A program made the translations under genes and the position numbers. Below, piece by piece: positions 47,103-56,839 of a stretch of 64,000 bases of DNA; the first letter of the stretch is position 1, and every line of letters starts with the position of its first letter. The stretch comes from Terrihabitans soli (GTDB lineage: Bacteria > Pseudomonadota > Alphaproteobacteria > Rhizobiales > Methylopilaceae). The stretch covers positions 3,050,642 through 3,114,641 of the forward strand of contig NZ_AP023361.1 of assembly GCF_014191545.1 (NCBI RefSeq), written 5' to 3'. Under the pieces are notes generated by a model, which worked only from the letters and a program-made list of their open reading frames with translations, was not told where the DNA came from and did no database searches.

Positions 47103-48884
47103 ATGATCCCCGCCGGCACCGTATTGCTGCACGATAACTCGCCCAAGGCCGGGCGCAGCCTGCTGTTCGAACATCCCGAACGCATGCTGACGACGCGCGA
47201 TGCGTCTTTCGCCAAAGACCTCATCGCGGAAGCTGAAACCGCGATCGCCGATGGCTGGCATGTCGCGGGCTATCTTTCCTACGAACTTGGCCATGCGTTT
47301 GAGGACAGGCTTTCCCCGCTTCTGCCCGGCCTCTCGCAGCGCCCTCTGCTCTGGCTCGGCATTTACGGCCCGCCACGCGAACTCAAGCGCGAGGAGATCG
47401 ATGCCTGGCTTGCGGGACACGCAGAGGCGGAGCCCGCGCGCGTCACCGATGTTGAGCTTTCGATGTCGCGCGCCGACTACGCCGAAGCGTTCGAGAAAGT
47501 GATGGAGTACATACGGGCGGGCGATGCCTATCAGATCAATCTGACATTTCTGGCGCGCTTCCGTCTCGACGGCGATCCCGTCGCGCTCTACCGCGAACTC
47601 TGCAAGAAGCAGCCGGTCGCGCACGGCGCGCTGATCAATACCGGCAAGGATCTCATCCTGTCGCTCTCACCGGAGCTTTTCATCGAGCGGCGCGGTGAAC
47701 GTATCGTCACGCGGCCGATGAAAGGCACGATCCGCCGCGGCACGGATGCCGCAGAAGACGAGGCGCTGAAAGCGCAGCTTCTGGCCGACGAGAAATCCCG
47801 CGCCGAAAATCTGATGATCGTCGATCTTCTGCGCAACGATCTCGGCCGCGTCGCTGACATGGGCTCGGTCGAGGTCGAGCGCCTGTTCGAGATCGAAACC
47901 TATAAAAGCCTGCACCAGATGACCTCGACCATTTCGGCGAACCTCCGGGACGATGCCAAGCTCGGGAGCATTTTGCAGGCGCTGTTTCCCTGCGGCTCGG
48001 TCACCGGCGCTCCGAAAATCCGCGCCATGCAGATCATCAACGAAGTGGAATCGGGTCCGCGCGGCGTCTATTGCGGCAGCATCGGATATGCCGCGCCGGA
48101 CGGGGATTTCTCGTTCAACGTCGCCATCCGTACCGCCCATATCGCCGACGGCCATGGGGAGATCGGCATCGGCGGCGGCATCGTCGCGGATTCACGCCTT
48201 GCCGCCGAGTATGACGAGGCGCTGCTCAAGCTGAAATTCTTCAAGGAGCCGCATATGCCGCTTGGCTTGATCGAAACGCTCCGCTTCGACGAACACGGAT
48301 TTTATCTTCTTGAGCGCCATCTCGAACGGCTGGAAACCTCCGCCGCATTTTTCGAGATTCCCTTTAGCGCCGCAAAAGCCCGCGCTGTGCTCGAGGAGGC
48401 CGTGAGCCGGGCCGTCGAGAAAGAGGCGCAGCGCGTCCGTCTTGTGCTGGACGACAGCGGGGCCCTGTCGGCCAAGAGCGCCACACTCGCCGCGATGCAT
48501 ATGCTGCGTTTCGTCATTGCCGACCGGCGGATGGATTCATCGAATCCTCTCCTCGCGCACAAGACAACTGAGCGCGCGATCTATGACGAGCCGCGCGAAC
48601 AGGCCATACGCGATTTCGGCGTCGACGAAGTCGTCTTTTTGAATGAGCGGGGCGAACTCACCGAAGGCTCGTTCACCAATCTCTTTGTCGAGAAGGGCGG
48701 CGCGCTGCTGACGCCGGCGCTGTCCTGCGGCCTTCTCCCGGGCACCTTGCGCGCCCAACTGATCGCGAACGGCAAAACGAAGGAGGCGGTATTGACGGCT
48801 GGCGATCTCGACACTGCAGGCAAGATATTTCTCGGCAATTCCGTGCGCGGGCTGGTCGAGGCGCACTGGCAGAAGGAAAGTTAG
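47103..48884 (+). CDS. pabBC: Fused PabB-PabC (aminodeoxychorismate synthase component I and 4-amino-4-deoxychorismate lyase)
   Basis: Folate-branch enzyme: the N-terminal part (about 1-380) adds ammonia to chorismate, with RPMKGTIRRG (PIKGT-like Lys), LIVDLLRNDLGRVADMGSV (a membered part of the chorismate site) and GSVTGAPKIRAMQIINEVE. From about residue 383 an aminotransferase class IV domain begins (PLGLIETLRFDEHGFYLLERHLERLE), with the PLP Lys in NPLLAHKTTERAIYD, which cleaves aminodeoxychorismate to p-aminobenzoate. The fusion of the two is 593 aa. It follows ynfA by 20 bp. The glutamine amidotransferase PabA is not in the window. Confidence 0.93.
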   Translation: MIPAGTVLLHDNSPKAGRSLLFEHPERMLTTRDASFAKDLIAEAETAIADGWHVAGYLSYELGHAFEDRLSPLLPGLSQRPLLWLGIYGPPRELKREEIDAWLAGHAEAEPARVTDVELSMSRADYAEAFEKVMEYIRAGDAYQINLTFLARFRLDGDPVALYRELCKKQPVAHGALINTGKDLILSLSPELFIERRGERIVTRPMKGTIRRGTDAAEDEALKAQLLADEKSRAENLMIVDLLRNDLGRVADMGSVEVERLFEIETYKSLHQMTSTISANLRDDAKLGSILQALFPCGSVTGAPKIRAMQIINEVESGPRGVYCGSIGYAAPDGDFSFNVAIRTAHIADGHGEIGIGGGIVADSRLAAEYDEALLKLKFFKEPHMPLGLIETLRFDEHGFYLLERHLERLETSAAFFEIPFSAAKARAVLEEAVSRAVEKEAQRVRLVLDDSGALSAKSATLAAMHMLRFVIADRRMDSSNPLLAHKTTERAIYDEPREQAIRDFGVDEVVFLNERGELTEGSFTNLFVEKGGALLTPALSCGLLPGTLRAQLIANGKTKEAVLTAGDLDTAGKIFLGNSVRGLVEAHWQKES

Positions 48885-49609
48885 CGAGGCGGGGCCAATC
48901 CTCCGCCTTTTTGCGCCGGCGGCGGCGTTTTCGGCTTGAACAGGCAGATATCCTCAATCAGGCAGCGCCAGCACTCTGGCGTGCGCGCCTTGCACACATA
49001 ACGGCCGTGCAGGATCAGCCAGTGATGGGCGTGCAGCAGTGCCCATTCCGGCACCGCTTTTTCCAGCGCAAGCTCGACGGTGAGAACGTCTTTTCCCGGC
49101 GCAAGACCGGTGCGGTTACCGACGCGGAAGAGATGGGTGTCGACCGCAATCGTCGGCTGGCCGAAGAAGATATTGAGGACGACATTCGCCGTCTTTCGCC
49201 CGACGCCGGGCAGCGCCTGCAATTCCTCGCGCGTCGATGGCACTTCACCGTTGTGGTTCTTGATCAGAAGTTCGGACAACGCGATGACGTTCCGGGCCTT
49301 GGCGTTGTAGAGACCGATGGTCTTGATGTACTGCGACACACCCTCGACGCCGAGTTTCAGCATTTTCTGCGGCGTGTCCGCGACCTTGAACAGAGCCCGC
49401 GTCGCTTTGTTGACGCCCGTATCCGTCGCCTGCGCCGACAGAACGACCGCAACGAGGAGCGTGAACACGTTCACATATTCAAGCTCGCCCTTGGGCTCCG
49501 GATTGGCCGCGTGGAAGCGGCGGAAGACCTCTTCGATCTCGTCCGGCGTCAATTTCTTGCGGCGGGAAGCCGCGGCTTTGGCGGGGTTTCGATTCGTGCT
49601 TGCTGGCAT
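48881..49609 (-). CDS. nth: Endonuclease III
   Basis: Base-excision repair DNA glycosylase/AP lyase. 242 aa: helix-hairpin-helix LQALPGVGRKTANVVLNIFF with catalytic K139, VDTHLFRVGNRTGL with D157, and the 4Fe-4S cluster C206-x6-C213-x2-C216-x5-C222. N-terminal Lys/Arg-rich extension of about 20 residues and a Pro-rich tail. Overlaps the pabBC stop on the opposite strand by 4 nt. It is divergent from the DUF2244 gene. Confidence 0.97.
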   Translation of the reverse strand: MPASTNRNPAKAAASRRKKLTPDEIEEVFRRFHAANPEPKGELEYVNVFTLLVAVVLSAQATDTGVNKATRALFKVADTPQKMLKLGVEGVSQYIKTIGLYNAKARNVIALSELLIKNHNGEVPSTREELQALPGVGRKTANVVLNIFFGQPTIAVDTHLFRVGNRTGLAPGKDVLTVELALEKAVPEWALLHAHHWLILHGRYVCKARTPECWRCLIEDICLFKPKTPPPAQKGGGLAPPR

Positions 49610-49631
49610 GGGCGGCTAATATGCCCGAGCC

Positions 49632-50129
49632 ATGGCCGATACGCACCCCGCCAGCGCCCTGCTCTACAGCGCCGTTTTACGGCCCCACCGTTCGCTCGGG
49701 CCGCGCGGCTTTCGCATCCTGATGATCTGCGTGAGCACAATCTCGCTCGTTGCCAGCCTGCCCTTCTTCATCGTCGGCGCCTGGCCGGTCGTCGGCTTTT
49801 TCGGCCTCGACGTGCTGCTCCTCTATTGGGCCTTCCAGTGGAGCTATCGCACCGCCCGCGCCCGTGAGGAGGTGAAGGTCACACCGCTCGAGCTGACCGT
49901 GCGGAAAATCTCGCATTGGGGTCAGGCCTCCGAGCACAGCTTCAATCCGGCCTGGGTGCGCCTTCATCGCGAAGAGGATGAAGAATTCGGCCTTCTGCGT
50001 CTTGCCATCGCCGAACGGCAAAAACTCGTCGATGTCGGCGGCTTTCTTGCGCCGGTCGAACGGGCGGAGTTCGCGCAGGATTTCGGCCATGCGCTTGCTG
50101 AGGCCAAACGCGGCCCCCGTTTCAGCTAA
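49632..50129 (+). CDS. DUF2244 integral membrane protein
   Basis: 165-aa inner-membrane protein with two helices (about 28-48 and 52-72) and a cytosolic C-terminal domain (VKVTPLELTVRKI...WVRLHREEDEEFGLLRLAI). The opening YSAVLRPHRSLGPRGFRI is the DUF2244 signature. Often found near nth or cytochrome-oxidase-related genes; function unknown. 22 bp from the nth start, divergent. Confidence 0.88.
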   Translation: MADTHPASALLYSAVLRPHRSLGPRGFRILMICVSTISLVASLPFFIVGAWPVVGFFGLDVLLLYWAFQWSYRTARAREEVKVTPLELTVRKISHWGQASEHSFNPAWVRLHREEDEEFGLLRLAIAERQKLVDVGGFLAPVERAEFAQDFGHALAEAKRGPRFS

Positions 50130-50136
50130 ACGCGCC

Positions 50137-50313
50137 TCAGAATTTCCGCCGCACCCGCGCGTAAAGATAGGCGATCACCGAGGCGACCAGTCCCGCCATG
50201 ATCAGGAAGAAGACGATAATCACGCCGATCGCGCCGAAGACCGCCTGCAGCGTGTCCCAGAAACCGACATGAGCGATGGCAATCACAAGCAGAATGAAAA
50301 TCAGGATCGGCAT
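50137..50313 (-). CDS. Small two-helix membrane protein
   Basis: 58-residue protein from ATG 50313 with GGGAG nine bases upstream. Two hydrophobic helices (about 1-14 and 25-48) around a short FWDTLQAVFG loop, and a basic tail ARVRRKF. An in-frame ATG at 50340 lies too early to fit. No known family recognised. It may regulate or support a membrane complex. Confidence 0.65.
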   Translation of the reverse strand: MPILIFILLVIAIAHVGFWDTLQAVFGAIGVIIVFFLIMAGLVASVIAYLYARVRRKF

Positions 50314-50483
50314 TCGAATTCTCCCACGCGCGGTAAGCATTCCAGAATTCCGGACAAGTTGAAAGGTTCTGGAAGCTGTGCGGCAATGCTAATCCGTCAC
50401 CCAAAGGGTAGACTGCGCAACGAGTTGTCACAGCCTAGGGTTTGTCTCTCAGAAGCTGGGGAAGCGTTTTGGGAGAGAGAGTC

Positions 50484-52481
50484 ATGAACAAGAGATTTCT
50501 GACGACGGCGGCGAGCACATTCGCGATCGTGCTTGCGCTCGGCGCGACAGCCGAAGCGCTCGGGCTCGGTGGACTAGGCGGCCTCGGCGGCGGGGGTGGC
50601 GGCGGCAGCGGCGCTGGTAGTCACGGCAATGCCGGCGCAAATGCGCGCGGCACAGCCCGCGGAGCCATCGGCGTCGGAGCTTCGGTCGGCCGCGGCGGAG
50701 TCAAGGCCGGCGCCAAAGTCGGCGGTCTCGGCGTCGGCGCAGAGGCCGGGCGCAGCGGCATCGATGCCGGCATTTCTGCCGGGTCGCGCAGCATCGGCGC
50801 TTCGATCGGCGAGGACGGCGTAAGCACGTCGTCGAGCGGTTTCGGGAGCTCCGGCGCCGATGAAAACGGCAATCTCGGTAACGGCAAGCTTTCGGCGGCT
50901 CAGGTTCGCAGGCTGATCCGTCAGGCACGCTCGCCCGATATGGTGCAGCGCCGCGAGGCGCAGCGCGTTCTCGCCGCCAACGGCATTTCGATGAATCCCG
51001 GCCGCAATTCGCTGGCGCGGGTCGACATCAATGCCGGCGCAACCACGGCGACTGCAACGCTCGACAACCGCACCGCGACACGCGGCCGCATAGCCGACGT
51101 CAAACTGAAATCGGGCAATGCGGTCAATACGCGGGCCTCGATCGGCAACCGTAACGCCGCGCCGGGTGTGGGCTCGGTTGCTCAAGCCGATGCCGATGCC
51201 CTCGACGGGACGGCCAAAGCCGGCGTTTCCGTCGGTGACCGCGCGGCAGACCGCGGCAATGTTGCGGATGTGACGCTCGGCGCTGGAGACACGGCCAATG
51301 CCCGCGCCTCCATCGGCAATGAGAATGCCGCGCCTGGCGTGGGCAGCATTGCCCAGGTCGACGCAACGGCGGTGAACGACACGGCGAACGCTACGGCATC
51401 GGTTGGCGAGAACAATGCCGACCGGGGCAATATTGCCGATGTCAGCGTCAACGCTGCTCCGGCCACGACCGCACCAGTGGCGCGGGCGCGTCTGTCACTC
51501 GGCAACCGCAGCGCGGCGCCGGGAGTGGGCTCCATTGCGCAGCTTGATGCCAATGCGCTCGATGCGGCGAACGCCGCCGCGTCGGTCGGCGAGAACAATC
51601 TCGATCGCGGCAATATCGCGGACGTGACGCTCGGCGCTGGAGACACGGCCAATGCCCGGGCCTCTGTCGGCAATGAAAATGCCGCACCGGGCGTCGGCTC
51701 CATCGCACAGGTGGATGCCAATGCGGGCGATGCGGCGAACGCTGCCGTCTCTGTCGGCGACAATGAGGCCGACCGTGGCAACGTCGCCGATGTGAGCCTC
51801 GGCACTGCCACCCCCATGGCGATGTCGCGGTTGTCGATCGGCAACCCCGGCGCCGCGCCTGATGAAGGTTCGGTCGCACAGCTCGATGCGGGGCTTACCG
51901 ATGCGGCAACGGCGGATATCTCGGTCGGCCGCAGCGCAGCGGTCGAACCGGACGGTTCGACGACCGACGGCGTAAGCGCCGATATCGGGCTCAACGCCAC
52001 CGATGCGCCCGTCGATGCCAGCGCGAATGTCGTCGTCAGCCGGTCCTCGCGCATTGCGCCGAACCTTGCGACGAGCGCCAATCTGAGTGTCGGCGCCCCC
52101 GCCACGGGTGACGCAGATGTCAGCGCCGGCCTCAATGCCGCGCCGGACGAGGGTACGGCCAGTCTCAGCGCCGCGGCAGGAACTGAAACGACTCCCGCCG
52201 CGACTGCTGCGCTTGATGTCGGTGTGAATACCCCGGCGGCGGCTCCCTCTGCCCCCGCGGCAGAAGCCGTGGCGAGCGTCGATATCGGCCTTGGTCTCGG
52301 CGCTGAAGACGGCACCCCCGCCGCACCCGGCACCGGCATTCCGGGTACGCCCGGCACGCCGGCGACGGTCGCCGGGCTCAGCTCGGATGAGCTGGCAAAG
52401 CTCGAAAAGCGTTGCGCGGCCGTCGCCCAGAGCCCCGAAAAATACGCCAAGAGCGTCGTGACTCTCTGCGAAAGCCTGTGA
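50484..52481 (+). CDS. Secreted repeat protein, Gly/Ala/Asn/Asp-rich
   Basis: 665-aa protein from ATG 50484 (GGAGAGAG upstream). Signal peptide about 1-25 (FAIVLALGATAEA), then a GGLGG-rich stretch, a helical insert (AAQVRRLIRQARSPDMVQRREAQRVLAANG), and from about residue 215 five units of 57 residues each with the cores SIGN.NAAPGVGS.AQ.DA and SVG..DRGN.ADV. The fifth unit is degenerate. The C-terminus has SSDELAKLEKRCAAVAQSPEKYAKSVVTLCESL, with two Cys. No database family recognised. It is a likely surface or matrix protein; the function is unknown. Codon use is like the chromosome. Confidence 0.85.
   Translation: MNKRFLTTAASTFAIVLALGATAEALGLGGLGGLGGGGGGGSGAGSHGNAGANARGTARGAIGVGASVGRGGVKAGAKVGGLGVGAEAGRSGIDAGISAGSRSIGASIGEDGVSTSSSGFGSSGADENGNLGNGKLSAAQVRRLIRQARSPDMVQRREAQRVLAANGISMNPGRNSLARVDINAGATTATATLDNRTATRGRIADVKLKSGNAVNTRASIGNRNAAPGVGSVAQADADALDGTAKAGVSVGDRAADRGNVADVTLGAGDTANARASIGNENAAPGVGSIAQVDATAVNDTANATASVGENNADRGNIADVSVNAAPATTAPVARARLSLGNRSAAPGVGSIAQLDANALDAANAAASVGENNLDRGNIADVTLGAGDTANARASVGNENAAPGVGSIAQVDANAGDAANAAVSVGDNEADRGNVADVSLGTATPMAMSRLSIGNPGAAPDEGSVAQLDAGLTDAATADISVGRSAAVEPDGSTTDGVSADIGLNATDAPVDASANVVVSRSSRIAPNLATSANLSVGAPATGDADVSAGLNAAPDEGTASLSAAAGTETTPAATAALDVGVNTPAAAPSAPAAEAVASVDIGLGLGAEDGTPAAPGTGIPGTPGTPATVAGLSSDELAKLEKRCAAVAQSPEKYAKSVVTLCESL
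51126..51980 (+). repeat. Tandem in-frame 57-codon repeats within the secreted protein gene
   Basis: Five units starting near 51126, 51297, 51480, 51651 and 51822, about 171 to 183 bp each. Units 2 and 4 are very similar (ANARAS, GNENAAPGVGSIAQVDA). The last is diverged. A half unit precedes the first (RTATRGRIADVKL). Confidence 0.85.
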
Positions 52482-52492
52482 CACTCAAACCC

Positions 52493-52574
52493 GGCGCGGC
52501 CCCGAAGGGCCGCGCCGCCTCCTCTTACCGGACGCAAAAAGCTGGGGCCCGCTATGCGCGGGCCTCGTTTGCGT
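52493..52574 (+). terminator. Tandem hairpins after the repeat-protein gene
   Basis: GGCGCGGCCC (52493-52502), loop CGAA, GGGCCGCGCC (52507-52516), 12 bp after the stop. Then ACGCAAA (52532-52538) and TTTGCGT (52568-52574) enclose GGCCCGC-TATGC-GCGGGCC (52546-52564). No long T-run follows, so these may stabilise the 3' end or terminate with a helper factor. In the rest of the 289-bp gap (52482-52770) I see nothing beyond the typA start region. Confidence 0.6.
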
Positions 52575-52770
52575 TTGAGTTTTCCCTAGTTAAATCAATG
52601 ATATAAACGTTCATCGAAGAGCGCCCACGCCGCCGCGCATGCCAGGTGCGGCGCGGGATGTCATTGCTTTTTCAAGCTCCATCAATATGGTGCGCGCCAA
52701 ATCACACATGGCCGGTCCCGTGTCTTAAGTCCGCGTCCGAGCGGCGGGCGGCCCTTTACGGATTCCTCTG

Positions 52771-54594
52771 ATGAAACTGCGCAATGTGGCGATCATCGCC
52801 CACGTCGACCATGGCAAAACCACCCTCGTCGACGAGCTGCTGAAACAGTCCGGCTCCTACCGCGAGAACCAGCGCGTCGCCGAACGCGTCATGGATTCCA
52901 ATGAGCTCGAAAAAGAGCGCGGCATCACCATTCTCGCCAAGGCGACCTCGATCGTCTGGAAAGATACGCGCATCAACATCGTCGATACGCCCGGTCACGC
53001 CGATTTCGGCGGTGAGGTGGAGCGCATTCTCAACATGGTCGACAGCGCCATCGTTCTCGTCGACGCGGCTGAGGGCCCGATGCCGCAGACGAAATTCGTC
53101 GTCGGCAAGGCGCTGAAAGTCGGTCTTCGTCCGATCGTCGTCATCAACAAGGTCGACCGCTCGGACGCGCGCCCGACCGAAGTTATCAACGAAGTGTTCG
53201 ACCTCTTCGCCGCGCTCGACGCGACCGACGAGCAGCTCGACTTCCCGATCCTTTACGGCTCCGGCCGTTCCGGCTGGATGGCCGAGAAGCCGGAAGGCCC
53301 GCAGGATCAGGGCATGGCGCCGCTTCTCGATCTCGTGCTGAAGCACGTGCCCGAGCCGAAGATCCACGAGGATTCGCAGTTCCGCATGATCGGCACGCTG
53401 CTCGAATCCAACCCCTTCCTCGGCCGCATGATCACTGGCCGCATCACCTCCGGCACGATCAAGCCGAACCAGTCGATCAAGGTGCTGGCGCAGGACGGCA
53501 CGGTCGTCGAGCAGGGCCGCATCTCGAAAATTCTCGCCTTCCGCGGCATCGAGCGCACGCCGATCGAAGAAGGCGTTGCCGGCGACATCATCGCCATCGC
53601 CGGTCTGTCGAAAGGCACCGTCGCCGATACGTTCTGCGATCTGTCGGTGACGGAAGCTCTGAAAGCGCAGCCGATCGATCCGCCGACCGTGACCATGTCC
53701 TTTATCGTCAATGACAGCCCGCTGTCCGGCACCGAAGGCGACAAAGTCACGAGCCGCGTCATCCGCGACCGCCTGATGAAGGAAGCCGAAGGCAATGTTG
53801 CGCTGAAGATCGAAGAAGCCGCCGACAAGGACAGCTTCTTCGTATCCGGACGCGGCGAACTTCAGCTGTCGGTTCTCATCGAAACCATGCGCCGCGAAGG
53901 CTTCGAACTCGCCGTGTCGCGTCCGCGCGTTGTTCTGCAGCAGGACGACAGCGGCCAGACGCTCGAGCCGGTCGAGGAAGTCGTCGTCGACGTCGACGAG
54001 GAGCATTCGGGCGTCGTCGTCAAAAAAATGGGCGAGCGCCGCGCCGAAATGCTGGAAATGAAGCCCTCCGGCGGCAATCGCGTGCGTCTTGTGTTCCACG
54101 CACCGACGCGCGGCCTGATCGGCTATCAGGCCGAACTCATGACCGATACGCGCGGCACGGCCATCATGAACCGGCTGTTCCATGCGTACGAGCCCTACAA
54201 AGGCGAGATCGCCGGCCGCCGCAACGGCGTGCTCATTGCGAACGCGCCGGGCGAAGCTGTCGCCTATGCGCTGTGGAATCTCGAGGACCGCGGCCCGATG
54301 ATGATCGAGCCGGGCTGGAAGGTCTATCAGGGCATGATCATCGGCGAGCACACCCGCGACAACGATCTCGAAGTGAACGTTCTCAAGGGCAAGCAGCTGA
54401 CCAATATCCGCACGACGTCGAAGGACGAGGCCGTGCGCCTGACGCCGCCGATCAAAATGACGCTTGAGCGGGCGCTGACCTATATTCAGGACGATGAGCG
54501 CGTCGAGGTGACGCCGAAATCGATCCGCCTGCGCAAGGTCCATCTCGACCCGAACGACCGCAAGCGCTCGGAAAAGCTGAAGGAAGCGGTCTGA
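52771..54594 (+). CDS. typA: GTP-binding protein TypA/BipA
   Basis: Ribosome-associated translational GTPase used in stress and cold response. 607 aa: G1 [10 protein letters not shown] (10-19), G3 [11 protein letters not shown]4 [10 protein letters not shown], then domains like EF-G II, III, V and a BipA-specific C-terminal domain ([22 protein letters not shown]). It follows the repeat-protein gene after 289 bp and ends before a strong terminator. Confidence 0.97.
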   Translation: MKLRNVAIIAHVDHGKTTLVDELLKQSGSYRENQRVAERVMDSNELEKERGITILAKATSIVWKDTRINIVDTPGHADFGGEVERILNMVDSAIVLVDAAEGPMPQTKFVVGKALKVGLRPIVVINKVDRSDARPTEVINEVFDLFAALDATDEQLDFPILYGSGRSGWMAEKPEGPQDQGMAPLLDLVLKHVPEPKIHEDSQFRMIGTLLESNPFLGRMITGRITSGTIKPNQSIKVLAQDGTVVEQGRISKILAFRGIERTPIEEGVAGDIIAIAGLSKGTVADTFCDLSVTEALKAQPIDPPTVTMSFIVNDSPLSGTEGDKVTSRVIRDRLMKEAEGNVALKIEEAADKDSFFVSGRGELQLSVLIETMRREGFELAVSRPRVVLQQDDSGQTLEPVEEVVVDVDEEHSGVVVKKMGERRAEMLEMKPSGGNRVRLVFHAPTRGLIGYQAELMTDTRGTAIMNRLFHAYEPYKGEIAGRRNGVLIANAPGEAVAYALWNLEDRGPMMIEPGWKVYQGMIIGEHTRDNDLEVNVLKGKQLTNIRTTSKDEAVRLTPPIKMTLERALTYIQDDERVEVTPKSIRLRKVHLDPNDRKRSEKLKEAV

Positions 54595-54669
54595 ATTTTT
54601 CTTTGAACCGGATCGAGAGGCGGCGCGACTACTCGGTATGCGCCGCTGTCCCCTCCCCGGCGCGACATC

Positions 54670-54716
54670 AGGGCCGGGCGCCGTATCCCCTCAACGGCTG
54701 CCCGGCCCTAATTTTT
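54670..54716. terminator. Bidirectional terminator between typA and the GumN gene
   Basis: AGGGCCGGGC (54670-54679) pairs with GCCCGGCCCT (54700-54709), extended inward by GCCGT and ACGGC, with a bulged T, followed by AATTTTTTC. It ends where the convergent gene stops. Confidence 0.85.
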
Positions 54717-55688
54717 TCACCACAGCCGCGTCACCTTAAATCCCTCATTGCGGATGAGGGCGACGAGACCTTTCTCGCCCGCCAGATGACCCGCGCCGAC
54801 GGCGATGAAGAGACCGCCTTTCTTCAGCTCGGACTTTGAGCGCTCCACCATATTGACGTTGCGCTGATCGAGCAGCGCGCGCTGGAAATAGTTGGCGTCG
54901 GCCGTCTCTTCGGCGGTCAGCTGTGCGATCGTCGGCAGCGCGTGTTCGATCAGCGCGACGCGGCGCGTGAGATAAGCCTGCGTCATCGTCTCCATAACAT
55001 CTTCGGCGATGGGCTCGGTGCGCGGCGCGAGGATGAGGCCGCGACGGATGAGGTCCTTGTCGAGCGATTTGAAAAGCATGATCTGCTCTTCGGTGGTCTC
55101 GAGGCCGATTACCTTCTTTCTTGCGGTTTTTGCCGATTTGATCAGGCTGGCGTCGAGCACTTCATCGGGTTTGCGCGTCGCCATCTCCTTGTATGTGCAG
55201 GGCGGCATCGCCAGCGCGAGAACCAGAAACCATTGTTCGAAATTGCCGGCGATCTCGCCGGGAATCCCACGCGCGGTGAGAGCATTCTTCACCTGCGGCT
55301 CGACATCGTCCGGCAGATTATCGAGCGTGCCGCCGCCCTTCACCATCGCATGCTGGACGATCGTCGCCCCGACCTGTTCGGGCGTCAGATCGGCGATCTC
55401 GACGGCGATGCGGCTGCTCTCACCGAAAGCCTTTTTCACCTCCGGCGCCAATGTCGTGACGCGCGGATCGGACAGATGGATCGTGCCGAACAGATAAGAC
55501 GGCTTTTTCGCGCCTTCGATCTTCCAGAGCAGGCCCTCGCCGTTCGGCGTGGCTTTCAGCTTTTCTTCGATCGACGCATAAGCCGCAGGATCGGACGTCT
55601 TCAGCTCGGCGACGAGGTCGCGCCCGGCACACGCCGCCTGCGCCTCGACCGACAGGAGAAGGAGAACGCCGGCAAGGAATGCGCGCAT
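54717..55688 (-). CDS. TraB/GumN family protein
   Basis: 323-aa protein from ATG 55688 (GGAG eight bases upstream). Signal peptide about 1-19 (LLLLSVEAQAA). TraB/GumN core: SYLFGTIHLSDPRVTTLAPEVKKAFGES and IAVEIADLTPEQ, with the GTxH motif, and C-terminal GGLFIAVGAGHLAGEKGLVALI. The family is thought to be proteases or signalling hydrolases; in xanthan clusters GumN lies next to biosynthesis genes. No glycan cluster is close here. Convergent with typA. Confidence 0.85.
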   Translation of the reverse strand: MRAFLAGVLLLLSVEAQAACAGRDLVAELKTSDPAAYASIEEKLKATPNGEGLLWKIEGAKKPSYLFGTIHLSDPRVTTLAPEVKKAFGESSRIAVEIADLTPEQVGATIVQHAMVKGGGTLDNLPDDVEPQVKNALTARGIPGEIAGNFEQWFLVLALAMPPCTYKEMATRKPDEVLDASLIKSAKTARKKVIGLETTEEQIMLFKSLDKDLIRRGLILAPRTEPIAEDVMETMTQAYLTRRVALIEHALPTIAQLTAEETADANYFQRALLDQRNVNMVERSKSELKKGGLFIAVGAGHLAGEKGLVALIRNEGFKVTRLW

Positions 55689-55754
55689 GAAAAAGCTCCG
55701 GACCGCGGATGAGCGGCCGGAGCCTTTAAACATGCGGCGCCGGCCTTGGAGGCG

Positions 55755-56738
55755 TCAGAGCCCCTCGAACAGGGCCGTCGACAGATAGCGCTCGGCGAAG
55801 CTCGGAATGATGATGGCGATGTTTTTGCCCGCCATTTCCGGGCGCGAACCGACTTCGAGCGCGGCGGCGACAGCCGCACCCGAGGAGATGCCGACGGGAA
55901 TGCCTTCGAGCTTTGCAACGCGGCGCGCGGTGTCGAACGCCGTCTGATTGCCGACGGTCACGACTTCGTCGATGACGCTGCGGTCGAGAACGTCCGGCAC
56001 AAAGCCTGCGCCGATGCCCTGGATTTTGTGCGGGCCGGGCGCGCCCCCCGACAGAACCGGAGAATCTTCCGGCTCCACCGCGATCATGCGGATGGCGGGG
56101 TTTTTCTTTTTCAGAACCGTGCCGACGCCGGTGATCGTGCCGCCGGTGCCGACGCCCGAAATGACCGCGTCGATCTTGCCCTGCGTATCGTTCCAGATTT
56201 CTTCGGCGGTGGTGACGCGGTGGATTGCCGGATTTGCCGGATGCTTGAACTGCTGCGGCATCACCGAACCGGGGATCTCCTTCAGGAGCTCTTCGGCCTT
56301 GGCGACCGCGCCGCGCATGCCTTTCGGGCCCTCCGTCAAGACGAGCTCGGCGCCGAGCAAAGCGAGCATCTTGCGGCGCTCGATCGACATGGTTTCGGGC
56401 ATAACGAGGATCAGGCGATAGCCGCGCGCCGCGGCGACGAAAGCGAGCGCGATGCCCGTATTGCCGGAAGTCGGCTCGACAATGGTGCCGCCCTCTTTCA
56501 GCGCGCCGGCTTCTTCCAGCGCATCGATCATAGCGACGCCAATACGGTCTTTGACGCTGGAGATCGGATTGAAGAATTCGAGCTTGGCCAGAAGATTGGC
56601 CTTCACCCCGCGCTCCGCCGCGATGCGGTTCAGCCGCACGAGCGGCGTATTGCCGATCGTATCGGTGATGGAATCGTAGATGACGCCGCGGCCAGCGAAC
56701 TGGCTCGTTTTAGGCGTCCTGGCGGCGAACTGCGGCAT
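55755..56738 (-). CDS. cysK: Cysteine synthase A (O-acetylserine sulfhydrylase)
   Basis: PLP enzyme making cysteine from O-acetylserine and sulfide. 327 aa: N-terminal [17 protein letters not shown], Schiff-base Lys63 in [28 protein letters not shown] and [14 protein letters not shown]. It is the last gene of the minus-strand unit and comes 101 bp after the rrf2 gene, whose product may regulate it through the inverted repeat at 56761-56785. Its start has GGAGGAGG nearby. Confidence 0.96.
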   Translation of the reverse strand: MPQFAARTPKTSQFAGRGVIYDSITDTIGNTPLVRLNRIAAERGVKANLLAKLEFFNPISSVKDRIGVAMIDALEEAGALKEGGTIVEPTSGNTGIALAFVAAARGYRLILVMPETMSIERRKMLALLGAELVLTEGPKGMRGAVAKAEELLKEIPGSVMPQQFKHPANPAIHRVTTAEEIWNDTQGKIDAVISGVGTGGTITGVGTVLKKKNPAIRMIAVEPEDSPVLSGGAPGPHKIQGIGAGFVPDVLDRSVIDEVVTVGNQTAFDTARRVAKLEGIPVGISSGAAVAAALEVGSRPEMAGKNIAIIIPSFAERYLSTALFEGL

Positions 56739-56760
56739 GGAGATCCTCCTCCCGAGACAC

Positions 56761-56785
56761 TTTGTAGATCGTGGGACTACACAAA
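56761..56785. promoter_or_regulatory. Interrupted palindrome upstream of cysK, candidate Rrf2 operator
   Basis: TTTGTAG (56761-56767) and CTACACAAA (56777-56785) form an inverted repeat with a 9-bp spacer, 22 bp before the cysK start. Rrf2 regulators bind such dyads. The gap 56739-56839 has nothing else. Confidence 0.4.
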
Positions 56786-56839
56786 TGCCGAATGGGGAAA
56801 GCTTTCAAGCCCGCCACGCAGCAAATCTGCGCGAGAACC

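Noticed and set aside
51126..51980. CRISPR-like regular repeats
   Set aside because: The period is 171-183 bp, the units stay in frame within a coding gene and there are no short unique spacers.
52575..52607. TTGAGT and TATAAA upstream of typA as a promoter
   Set aside because: The spacer is 21 nt, too long for a sigma-70 promoter.
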